Source: Mesodorylaimus sp. YZB2_4
Taxonomy: Eukaryota; Nematoda; Enoplea; Dorylaimida; Dorylaimidae
Length of the DNA stretch: 64,000 nt
Assembly (NCBI GenBank): GCA_030248295.1
Contig: JASANH010000167.1
Coordinates: forward strand, 310,001-374,000
Direction: 5' to 3'
Position 1 is the stretch's first letter; every line of letters starts with the position of its first letter. Positions 35,501 to 45,900 of this stretch are shown here, piece by piece. The notes under the pieces were generated by a model. It worked only from the letters and a program-made list of their open reading frames with translations, was not told where the DNA came from and did no database searches. Both the position numbers and the translations under genes were made by a program.

Positions 35501-37257
35501 TGTTTTTCTGCTAGGCCTGACATATGCTAGGGGTACTTATTTTTTATTGCCTACATTCATCGCATCGCATCGCACCAGCACAAAACAGCTCCATGTCATA
35601 TGGCAATGTCGTTGTCATACTGTACCCCAGGATGGGACCCCCGGTAGTGAAAGTATGATTCATAATTTATCAAGAAATTGAGCGGCTGAGCCGCCTAGCC
35701 CAGACAAAGTATGAAGGAACCTTAATTTTCTACGATCAGCGCATCGATCGATCGATCAGTATATGTATTGATTGATCAGCGCATCGATCGATCAATGAGT
35801 ACATTTATTGATTGATCAGTGCATCGATAAGTTACACGCACGCGGAGGGAGGGAGGGCAGGGTGCACACAAGTGTATCACAGGATGCACCCCCAGTTTAG
35901 GACTTATCAGGACAGCAGCAGTCAGCCAGGGCATAATTTTTGTGCACGCATCTTGCAATTTTGTTCTCACAAACGCTCATCAGTCGCTTCCAACTTCTCT
36001 AGTGCAATGCAACACAGCACAGCACACCTCATCTTGTCATGCATTGTGCATGGTCCAAAATGCATGTCCAAGGTGCATGTTTTATCCCAAACTAAAGATG
36101 ATCGACTCAGATCAGAAAAGAGTGAATTCTCGCAAAAAAAGAACGGTCGAGTAATACTTTCAGCTGAATCTAAACCCTTTTTTCATTTAATAAGAAACAT
36201 AAGTTTCCCCAAAAAATTTGCACATATGAAAGTCCTCCCCTCAGACTGTGCTCATTCATTCAGAATCGATGTCAAAATACTGAAAAGAACCAGAGTGTGA
36301 TATTCAGATTCAGCACCCAAAGCTATTAGAGGGTGGCCAAAAAGTCGAAATTTTCCCTCTGCAATCAAGAATTTCAACATTTTTTTGACATTTTGTATAT
36401 CATACTTTATCCATAACTAGCACCATACAGCGTTCTCGAGGGCACAAAACAAAAACTCGACAAAAATGTTTCACCCAGGTGGGAGTCGAACACCCGTTGC
36501 AAGCGTGAGAGGCAGACGCCCTTACCGCTAGGCCACGACCTGCCTCCTCGTACAGAACTAGGTGCTGGAGGTCCAGAATTTAACTACTCCCACTAAAACG
36601 TGGCCGCTGAATCCAAATATCACACTCATTTTCAATATTTCCACATCGATTCTACGCTACATAAAACTTGACAAGTTTTAGCACCAAAAACTTACCAAAA
36701 ACACTTTCGTATTGACTAGCACTTGTCCACCGCCTTGGCCGTTCGAACGCAGAGCATAGGCATCGGCATCGCACAATAAGCATCGACGTACGTCCCATTT
36801 ATTATTCACTGTCCTTTTGCGCATTAAAGCCGGCAATCTCTGGAAAACAAATTTTTTTCGAATTTATTCACTTTTTCAACTCAGTAATCTAAATTATTAA
36901 CTATCTCTGACACACAAACTTTTCCACTTTTTTCAATAACCTCAAAAAGTTCAATAATCTAAATTCATAAAATAATTCCCGCAAAAAATTCTTATTTCGC
37001 TCATTTCTATCAAAACAGCTTTTTCTAAAAATAATTTTCTCTGCAAATCTTACTTCGACAATTCCATTTTCGCTTTGCAAAACGTATTCCCATATTTGTC
37101 CACGTTCGCAAAGTAAAAAAAATTCATCTTCCATTAAATCTTCCCCATATTGCTTTTTCAACGTATCCAATTTTAGAATCGAATCATTCCCAATATTCTC
37201 CTCGTCCAATAAGACCACATTCAAAGTCACATTCAAACAACCGCACACCAATTGCAT
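29578..37257 (-). CDS. Lobe/PRAS40 (AKT1S1) homologue, six exons
   Basis: Exons in coding order: 37257-37054, 36839-36696, 33353-33185, 32534-32035, 30728-30548, 30023-29578. All donors and acceptors are GT-AG, phases match (0,0,1,0,1), and the protein is about 547 aa. The C-terminal third matches PRAS40, the mTORC1 inhibitor and AKT substrate: a TOS-like FTFDE (373-377; human FVMDE), QFGQWLPFRVPM (432-443; human YAKSLPVSVPV region), VGASMHALAL (human IAASMRALVL), and RRRWKT with Thr518, a perfect RxRxxT AKT/14-3-3 site. The N-terminal part has CGC (6-8), CxxC (CLLC near 90-93) and a charged helix at about 205-242, none of which human PRAS40 has; the fly relative Lobe is also longer. mTORC1 regulation is inferred. 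The final exon lacks introns and ends IKEHHNY. The promoter is not resolved. Confidence 0.82.
30842..30990 (+). repeat. SINE family A copy in a Lobe intron
   Basis: The copy has the remnant TTAACCGCTAGGCCACGCCCAGG, the B-box GGTTCGACTCCCGCC, GTGAAAAATGATTGTCAA, and the tail GGCTATAGATAAAGTATGAC followed by GTGACATGAC. It is sense on plus, that is antisense to the host gene. Confidence 0.65.
31745..31985 (+). repeat. Dispersed repeat with GATCGATC cluster, copy 1
   Basis: This shares order and sequence with 35635-35845: GTGAAAGTAT, ATTCATCAAGGA, GAGCGGCTG, GACGAAACATGAAGGA (copy 2 ACAAAGTATGAAGGA), then a GATCGATCGATCAG run ending GCGCATCGATA. It lies in the Lobe intron between exons 4 and 5. 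Confidence 0.55.
32738..32992. mobile_element. Short MITE in a Lobe intron
   Basis: Inverted ends AATTTCCCGCTTCAAGCCGC (left) and GCGGCTTGAAGCGGGAAATT (right) bound about 250 bp without coding capacity. The ends carry the GCGGGAAATT motif that recurs elsewhere in the window. Confidence 0.6.
33560..33745. repeat. AT microsatellite (CATA / TATG / TA mixed)
   Basis: Runs of CATA, TATGTA and TA alternate, followed by two copies of ATGTATATAGTATAGGTATATATA. It directly precedes the 679-bp tandem duplication. Confidence 0.8.
33785..35116 (+). repeat. Near-identical tandem duplication, period 679 bp
   Basis: The block 33785-34437 recurs at 34464-35116 with only a handful of substitutions (for example AATGGGG to GTGGGG, and CAATC to CAACC in the shared open frame end). 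The few differences imply a recent duplication. A 71-codon open frame (33996-34211 and 34675-34890) lies in both copies but shows no domain. The location is the Lobe intron between exons 2 and 3. Confidence 0.85.
35635..35845 (+). repeat. Dispersed repeat with GATCGATC cluster, copy 2
   Basis: Second copy of the repeat at 31745-31985. Here the TGATTGATCAGCGCATCGATCGATC part is itself repeated about three times (35740-35830). Confidence 0.55.
36393..36545 (-). repeat. SINE family A copy in a Lobe intron
   Basis: On the minus strand: GTGGCCTAGCGGTAAGGGCG (A box), CTCTCACGCTTGC, GTTCGACTCCCACC (B box), GTGAAACATTTTTGTC and the tail end TATGGATAAAGTATGAT. It is one of the most complete copies and is in sense with the Lobe gene. 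Confidence 0.7.
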
Positions 37258-37599
37258 GTTTCCACTAATTTTTCTTTTCCTTTTCTCAATTTAATAAATA
37301 TCGATCGTTTTTGTTTCTAATTCTTAATTTGCTCACCTGCAAAAAAGGAAACTTTCGAACTTTGAACTCAATAGAGAGAATGAATGCCTAAATTAAGGCC
37401 ATACGAATTGGCTGATTCAACAAAGCCGAGAGACGCGTCAGCTCACATCGAGCCGCCCATGAATGGAAAATATGGAAACCCGCCATGTGCACTGCCTTAG
37501 CCAAGAACAAAACCATAACTTGCCACATTCTGTTCTGACCATGGCATCAAAGTGGGCAAGCCTCGCCTGGCCTGTCCTCGTCTCGTCCTGAGCATCACC

Positions 37600-37710
37600 C
37601 CTCTTGGCCAGCTGAAACAGTAACCCATCGGGCTAATGTTTCAGCCGTAGGTATAGTCGCAAGACTTGCCTACTCCAGTCCGAGTTTTCGTCCCACCACT
37701 GCCTCCTACG
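37600..37710 (-). repeat. Dispersed repeat family D copy
   Basis: On minus: ACTCGGACTGGAGTAGGC, AAGTCTTGCGACTATACCTA and GGCTGAAACATTAGCC. The same ordered blocks are found near 45735-45880, 57310-57490, 39270-39370, 50790-50905 and 60660-60740. Confidence 0.5.
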
Positions 37711-40700
37711 CCTAGCAGGCTTGGTAATAGATGATTTTTATTCCTCGACATACAAAGTTCCTGCGGGCTTCTCAAAATTGAAAATGAGGCTATTTTTAGG
37801 CTCCTAATAAGTCTAAAATTCAAAAATTTTGGCGGGAACAGAAAAAATACATCTGCTTCAGTCACATGCGATATCAGCCACTGTGAACATGTGCACAATG
37901 GCCGGCGGACACCCCATCACCAGTCACCGAGCCTGTTGCACCTCATTCATCGTCATTTACTGCACAGTCCAAATCCAGTCCCCATCCGCCCGCGGCCATC
38001 CATTTGTCAAACTTACTCACAACATGCACACCCCGCGCCAGGCACCACTCGCACCCCCCCACAAAAACTGGATACTGTACAAATGGGTGAACCACTTTTT
38101 AGTTTAGTCGGCATTGCCACAGCTATGGGACTTTAATATATCTTAAATTCGAAAAGGCGGGAAATTCGAATTGATTACGCAAAAGATGTAATCTGCACAT
38201 TCCGCTAAACCAAGCAGCAGAGTTGGTGTCAACAAGGAGATACGTGCACATCATATCATTCCACTGTGTCCCCATCCAAATATGGTAACTGATCAGAGCC
38301 CTCTTCCCGAACGCATCGTCACTCACAAGAATATGCAGCCTCGTTGAACCCCTTCCTGCCCCGCACCTCCATAAATGAGGAGAATAACACACGCTCGTGC
38401 TAGTCGCCACTCATTAACCTTATTTAGCTCGACTAATTAGTTGACGTGGGCGAAAGATCAAGCCAGTCACGAGCACCCAATCCCCATCCACATCCAAAAC
38501 ATCAAACGAAACCGCCTCCCAACCCCCAAGATGGCCATTTTACCAACGTCCAAGCCAGGCGAGTGTTGACACCAACAATTCACATTCCTTTTTGCAAATG
38601 CAAAAAATGGAACCAAAAAAAATTGAAAAAAAACTCAATCGCGCATAAGAAGTGGACCAGAAATGATTGGATATGAACACAATTCGAAACCAGGCCAACC
38701 AGTCGACCGGCCTGGCTTATGGCGCAGTGCACATGTTCCCAGCCAGGATCGGCTCGCCTTCAAAAGCCCGTCTGGCATAGAAAATCAATCAGCTGACGGC
38801 TCGTGCACGGGTCACTTGGTCGGGGAATTGATTGACGAAATGAGCACTCGGCAGCAGATTGGCGGCTTATAAGAGTCCCTCGCCTCGGCTTCCCGACGCG
38901 ACGACAAGCAACGAAACAGCTGCCAGGCGATATACAACATAAAAAATTGCCTTTTGCCAAACGACAAAGCGTCTTAATGCACAAAAAGGACTGTCAACCT
39001 GAGCCACCAGCCAAACGACGTCGAGGCGGATGAAAACGAAAGCCGACACGGGTCCGACGAGACCAACAACAACAGCTGAGAAGGCAATCCCCTCCAGCCT
39101 CCTCCAGTTCCCCAGTCCCCCATTACTCCACAAAAACCATTCATCAACCACCCTTCCTCCAACACGCAAATATGCACAACCGATCCCCACTGCCACCCAT
39201 TCCAAACGAAGAAGGAACCATCAAGCAATTGGCCACATTCTTAATTGTCAAATATATGTAACCAGTCACGGCAGAAGGAGGAGGGGTCTTGCGACTATAC
39301 CTGAGGCTGAAACATCAACCCGACGGGTCGACGTCTTCCGGCCAAGGAAGATCGATTATTCTATCCCACGCGCCATGGCCTTCCAAACAGGAGGGTTACA
39401 CATCCCACATAATTCTCTGCAAAAATCAACTAAAACTAACAAAAATGCAAAACATTTTAAACGTTTTAACGCAACAAACTTAAAGTTTGCGAAGCCTAAA
39501 ATCCATTCTAGCCGATCGAAAAGCCATCCATTTGTCGAATCCACTCAAAACATGCACACACCCACAATCACCAAAACGCAACAACTCTGCAAAAATGCGC
39601 GTGCCAGTCAACCAGTGGTTCTGCAACACGCACTTTCACAGCCGACTTGATGTTTCAAAGCACTTACAAAATCCACTTTGCCCAAAAAATGATATTCTAC
39701 AAAACATACTTGACCACAAAATACTGCGTCAAAATTTTATCGAGATTCTACTTGAAAATTTACCAAAAAATCAACCGCAATCAAACAGTAAACAAAATTT
39801 TAGCAAATATCTTATGCGCAAGCATCCCCCAAGTATCAGCCTATTCCCGTCGGGTACAATGCACGAGCCAGCACCAACTAGGCACACCTTTACTTTGCAA
39901 ATGCCACCCTATTTCCTTGAACAAGAGGCCATTACTTAGGCCTTGGTCCACGGCAAACAGTACCTACTCCTGTACCACCTGCTCGCCTCGCCTTTTCACC
40001 CTCCAACGCTCCACCCCAACCAACGGTACATTGGTACCAACACGTCGACCAGACCAGCCTGTACTACACTGTTGACTTAAATACTTAGGGCCAACACAAC
40101 ACTAGGTACCGGTCCAAATTATGGATTCGCCCCCCCCCCCCAGTGTACTAATGCACCTTCCAAAATCGATCTCCGTCTGAAAACTAAGAATCACCCATTT
40201 TCACCATCCATTAGGCAAAGTCCAAAAAAACATTTTCCGCAAAAACTCTTTTTCAACCTCCAACCACAAAGACCAGATTTTTGTGCACAGCCAAAAACAA
40301 GGATTCCAGTCCCAAACCACGCGCAGCTTGATTTTCTGCTAGTCCAACATAAAGAACGTTGAAAAAACCAGCTGACACTAAAAATCAGCTGTTTTTACGA
40401 GCACAATTTGAAGAATGACCCTATCGATTTGCATTTAGACTATGCCAACACATGCTTCAGGCGCCTATCATAATATCGCCTCAGACAAATAGACCAGTAC
40501 AACAGGCTGAATTGGAGAGGGGGCAAATGGTCTCAGAAACACTCCAGGCAAGCATCCTAGTCGTAGGAGCCAGAGACATCAGACCTGGTTTCTAACTCGC
40601 CTGGAGAGTGTATCGACAGGCACGCCAGTCAAGGCAACCAAACACACAACCTTCCCCACCAGTCCATACTCGAACTGAAAACTGAAATACACCAAATATG

Positions 40701-40742
40701 CCAACTGCTAATCAGGCAGAATGCACATTTCTCAGCCCATCA

Positions 40743-40870
40743 TTAGGGGCCTGGGTCGTGGCCTAGCGGGTCAAGGCGTCTACCTTTCACGCTCACAGAG
40801 GAGGGTTCGACTCCCGCCAGGGTTAAAAATGATTGTCAAATACAGTATGTCATTCTTAGCCAAGTATGAC
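40743..40870 (+). repeat. SINE family A copy
   Basis: GGGTCGTGGCCTAGCGGGTC (A box), TCTACCTTTCACGCTC, GGTTCGACTCCCGCC (B box), GTTAAAAATGATTGTCAA and a degraded tail (AAGTATGACACGAC). Confidence 0.7.
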
Positions 40871-42974
40871 ACGACGAACACGTCCTTGCAACTTTCTAGC
40901 CGACCAAGCGTGGCCCCCATAAATGGCATCAGCCTTTAGAATCCACATTTTACAAGATTTCCCATCGAAAAACACCTAAAAACGTGGAAATCGTCCATAG
41001 TGGCAACGTCAGCATTGGCATTGGCCCTCCTCCTTTTCGCACAATACCCGCCCTCGACTAAACCCTATTACGCCCAGTGGCTACTAACCGATGGATGAGG
41101 AGAATAAAGCCAAAAAGGCCATGGTTGATGTAAAAAATGTATGAAAAAGGTCGCGTAGGCAAACGAGCCGACGATGACGGTTGTGCATTGTAGAATGGCT
41201 GACTAGAAACTAGGGGGCAAAACACAAAATCAGCTGACATTGATTATTATGATGGAGGAGGGCGAAGGGACGCGTTTTCAATAATTGCCTCCGACGAGCG
41301 AGGCGAGGCGAGACAGTGTTGGCCTCGTTCAAGGACGTGCGACTGAGCGAAGAAAGGACAGGAAGTCAACTTTGACCACGCACCCCACTCACGCTGGTCG
41401 ACCGTGGTGCAGGCATTGATTAATCTACTCCTCACCTTGTTAGCGCATAAACACAAGATCGAACTGAGTGCTCGTCAAAACCAACAATCGGCCATCTGAG
41501 CAAACAAAACCAAAGCTCAATCACCGTCTTGTTCAGCACTGCTTCTTGTAACCAAATCAACACGTCCGTCATTTTATACCCCCTCTTCCCCGGCCTAGCT
41601 TATTCCATACACCCACGCCCAGGCTCGAACCAAAAATAACCGAGCCAGGGGGATGAACGAGTAAACACGACTAGAAAAGGCCAGCCATCAGACCGTGTGC
41701 CGTGCCCTCTCCCTCGAGCAGTCTGCACCTTCTCTGCAAACCTGACCGGAATAAAAAGCTATGCAAGACGAAAATTGACATCTTTTATGCACATCTCAAG
41801 TAGTGCAGACCCGCTGTGCTAATAAGGACCGTGGTGGGAGATTTCTTCAATGTGCATTCAAAAATACTCGAAATTGAACCCTAGCAAAGCCGCCATGACG
41901 ATTATCACAACTATGGCCCAGGCCAAGCCAACGTCAGTCGGATCCGGGAAAGAAAAAAGTCACGGCCACGCACGCGGGTCAGCTAACCTATCAAAACCTG
42001 GCATCAAAGGCTGCAAAAGCAGACAACTCATCTTTCAGACGAGCAGATCCGAGCTCGGTTTGATTGCTGCACAAAAAAGTCACTAACAGATCGCATCTGA
42101 AGATTCACTTGACAAATGCGGATACACGAAATAGAACGGGAGATGAGAGTAAGAAAAACGAGTTTTAGATCAGATTAATTGCTATGGCAGCATTTGATTA
42201 CGAATGCAAAAAATTTGCACCAGTTTCGTGAAGAATTTTCAGAATCCTCATTTTCAGACCATTCATTGAATGCATGCAAACGTGAATGCATTTTTCTCGC
42301 ATTCTGCTTTGAACTCTATCGAATTCACAACAAGCGTAAATAATTGACTTACCAGCAGTTTCAGCTGACGCACAAACTGGTTTTGCAAAAATTGCACTCG
42401 GTCGGATTCGATTTTTGACGACGCGAAAATCGAATTTTCAACTCGACGGATACGCCCGAACGTGCAAAGACCACGTCGGTCAAATGCAGCTACACAAATA
42501 AGTGCAATTCGCAAGGCCGAACCGAGCCAACTAACAGACCAGTTTCGCCTGCATGAGACGGCCGACGTTCTGGGCAGCCAGCTGATTCGAGACGAGAGCT
42601 GGCAGACTGCGTAAATACGATTGCAAATTGCAGCACTATATTGCACCCAAAGATAGCACGACGTACGGCCAGTCGAGGAAGACGAAAAGACCTACGAACA
42701 ACTTCGAATCAATACGCACATTCGTGGCAGAACCAGGACACAAAATGGAGACAATAAATCGATAGCGCCGTCTAGCAGACATTTCTGTTATACCTGAGCA
42801 TCACAGCGCGGACTGAGGCGCGGGAAGTTCAAATCAACGATTTTTGCATAAAGCTGAAAATAGTGCTTATGAACTAGTAAGACGAATAAAATGACCAATA
42901 TTCAACAAAAATTTAATTCAAGTCTTTATTTAACATTCGCGCACTAGACAGCACCTTTTTGTTAAGAAGACATT

Positions 42975-45900
42975 TCAAGCCAAGCAGTTTTTTAAAAATT
43001 TCAGCAGAATACGATAATTGACCGAATCACGATTCATTGGCTTACAAGTGTTCAAATGTGAGTCGTCCAATCGATAATGTGATCCGATGCCCAGCATACA
43101 CGACTTGTGAGGCACTATCAGTGCACTGATATGCATTGCGAACTTGGAAGGCTGCGTTTCCAAGAAGCTGATCACTGGCATTTTCAGCACGTTGGCCACG
43201 TCGAGGAAGGATGCTTGAAGGTGCTGCAAGTACGTCGAGTCTGAAAATGACTTTGTGTAAAGTTAGGCGATGAGCATGGAGAAGAAATTCCGACAACACT
43301 ACGAGGAGTGCGGGGACTTAGATAAGCCGCAGATGAAACATCAGTTCGCTGGTGCTTTCGACTATGAGAAAGAGGAAGAATCAGCGGCATCAATTGACAG
43401 GGTTACTGATCCTGCGGCAAGCACACACACGTAACACTGCTTACTTCCAAGAGTGTCAGAGCGTATACAGTATTCAGTAGTGGCCATGATCACTGCGCTC
43501 AGTCTCTTCTGGTGATGACTCAGTAGTGTTTATGATCACGTGATCACATGATCAAGTACTTGATGCCCTCTGTCCAAGGTGCGGGCTCGATGCCCGCTCA
43601 GGACGCATGTTTTGTATTCTGTTCTCATAATATCTTCTGCCCTCTAGGACACTCGAAAGAGAGTCGGTGGTTAAACACCAAATCCAAATCCGTGCATATC
43701 CCGCAGTCATGATCCATGATCGCCAATCAGTGGTCTGATCAGTCATGTTGATCAGCACCAGTGCCTATGATCATTGCGCGTGGCCTGATAGGCATCAATC
43801 ACGACCACTGATCATTATCGGTAATTGATGCCACTTGATCAGTGTTAGCTTATGATCACTGGTGTTGCTGTTGATCACTGATGATCAGTCAGTCTGATCT
43901 TCACTGATGATCAGTCAGTCTGATCTTCACTGATGATCAGTCAGTCTGATCTTCACTGATGATCAGTCAGTCTGATCTTCACTGATGATCAGTCAGTCTG
44001 ATCTTCACTGATGATCAGTCAGTCTGATCTTCACTGATGATCAGTCAGTCTGATCTTCACTGATGATCAGTCAGTCTGATCTTCACTGATGATCAGTCAG
44101 TCTGATCTTCACTGATGATCAAAACCAGTCTGATCTTTACTGATGATCAAAACCAGTCTGATCATCACATGATCAGACGTTACAACGTAGACTGAAGCGC
44201 GGGAAATTAAAATCAAAGGTTTTTGCATAAAGCTGAAAGGAGTGCTAATAAACAGGCACAACAAATGACTGGTTGAGCACCACTGATGATCAGACCATTG
44301 ATCAGTGATCCACACAAGTGATCGTAGGCAGACAATGAACAAATGATAGTAATTACCAAGAATGATCAGTGGTCGCGATCAATGCCCATCACGCAATACA
44401 TGACGATCACAGAGGCACTGATGCTAATCAGTTTAACTAAGCAGGACCACCTCTGTTCCCACTCCCACGGCCACTCACTTTCTCGCAACTCCTCCACTTC
44501 GACGGACGGTTGCAACAAATATCGATAATTTGACTCCACCGACCTGGACGCCACTGGGCTGCCCAAGTGTGGCACAGAATAAAACGCTATGCCCATCGTA
44601 TTCTCAACTAATCTTCGCAAAGTGGCCGACACTTTCTCCCCGCGCTGCTGATTCTCATCGCTGACCATCGACTGCTTGTAAATTGAGCACAGCAATTCTT
44701 TGACAATCAGTCCTGAAAACGGGAAAAGTCATTCATGTCCCTGTTCTTCGCGTGATTTTCTTGACTAGACAATGCGCTGAGGGGCAAAATCAAGACATCA
44801 TCCCACAGCAGGCCCACTTTTGACCACAGCATACATTGCTCATCGGACAGAAATCAAATGCAGTCTAATGTGAGAAACAGCTCATAAATGTTGTACAGGC
44901 TCAACTGGTAATCGATACTCTGCACGAACCAGCAGGGTCATGTTTCAGACATGGCCTAGGTCAAAAGACTGAGTTGGCTGCCCTGGGTTTCTGCAAAAGT
45001 TCCACCAGTCACTCCCACCAGTAAGACGGACCCAGTCGAACTACAATATACAGCACGCTATGCTCTGCAGAAGCAATACAAGCAATCTTGAGAACAGTTC
45101 TGCTGCTTTTGGCACTACGGACCAGACGATTGGCCTTCATGGTCCTAAGGCGATAGCATGTACTTGATGCCCTCTGTTCACGGTGCGGGTTCACGCTCGG
45201 CATTCATGTTTTTCATTCTGTTTCTACAGGCAGTCACTGGTCCAACCAAAATTAAACAGTCGTTGTGCATGCAGTCTCCAGTAACTGTATGCCTATGGCC
45301 CTGTACTATCAAGCATCCACTCACCTCCCATCGAATGGCACACCCACACGATCGGCCTCTCACCGACCCCAGCTCGCTCAAGTTTCTCCATCAAATCCTT
45401 ACTTCGTGCAATAATCGTGTTCCTAAAAGTGTTCTTAAAAACCCATTGAATTAACGCACTTCTGAATTAACGCGCGTACCTTTCATGAAATTCAGGACAC
45501 TTCGACCTCCAATCAGTCACGAACGATTTGTAATCGACGCCCAGCACTCGCACATTTTCTCTCAAGTCATACGGCAGCCAATCCTGAAATAAGGTGTTTC
45601 ACATCGTCAGAATGGAGTGCATAAGAGAGCAAAACATTTTGGAAGTCTTCATGAAAAATTGTATGCCTTTTGATTAGGTGCCAAGTTTTTGCAAAAATGC
45701 TGTGGGAAAATTGTTGTGACCAGCATTTCTGGAGGGGTGATGGATACTATCTCCTGGCTGGTTGATGTTTCAGCGACAGGTGTAGTCGAGGGCTTGCCTT
45801 CCTCCAGTCGGAGTTATTGTCCCAGAGATTTTAGTCTCTCACATCTCCCGCCGCCTGGGTGCGCTGGTTACATTGTTATGCTGGCCCCCAGGCGACATGG

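Larger units (their letters stand above)
37258..42974. other. Region between the Lobe start and the SERAC1 end
   Basis: No conserved exon was recognised. It contains the promoter and 5' leader of the Lobe gene, a family D repeat (37600-37710), a SINE (40743-40870), a 12-C run (40130-40141) and many chance open frames on plus from 38.4 to 40.1 kb. An exon-like stretch on minus at 42343-42495 has an acceptor (TTTGTGTAG) and a GTAAGT donor and an open frame, but no family was recognised and no partner exon found. Confidence 0.4.

Noticed and set aside
39030-39650. 206-codon plus-strand open frame
   Set aside because: Low-complexity Thr/Pro/Lys/His-rich translation without domains; neighbouring frames are equally long.
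42343-42495. Exon-like minus segment with TTTGTGTAG acceptor and GTAAGT donor
   Set aside because: The open frame (FDRRGLCTFGRIRRVENS and on) matches nothing I know and does not continue SERAC1, which already ends at 42975, nor the first Lobe exon in any provable way. It could be a 5' leader exon.
43868-44165. CRISPR-like array
   Set aside because: Units are contiguous without spacers and lie in an animal-gene intron; this is a minisatellite.
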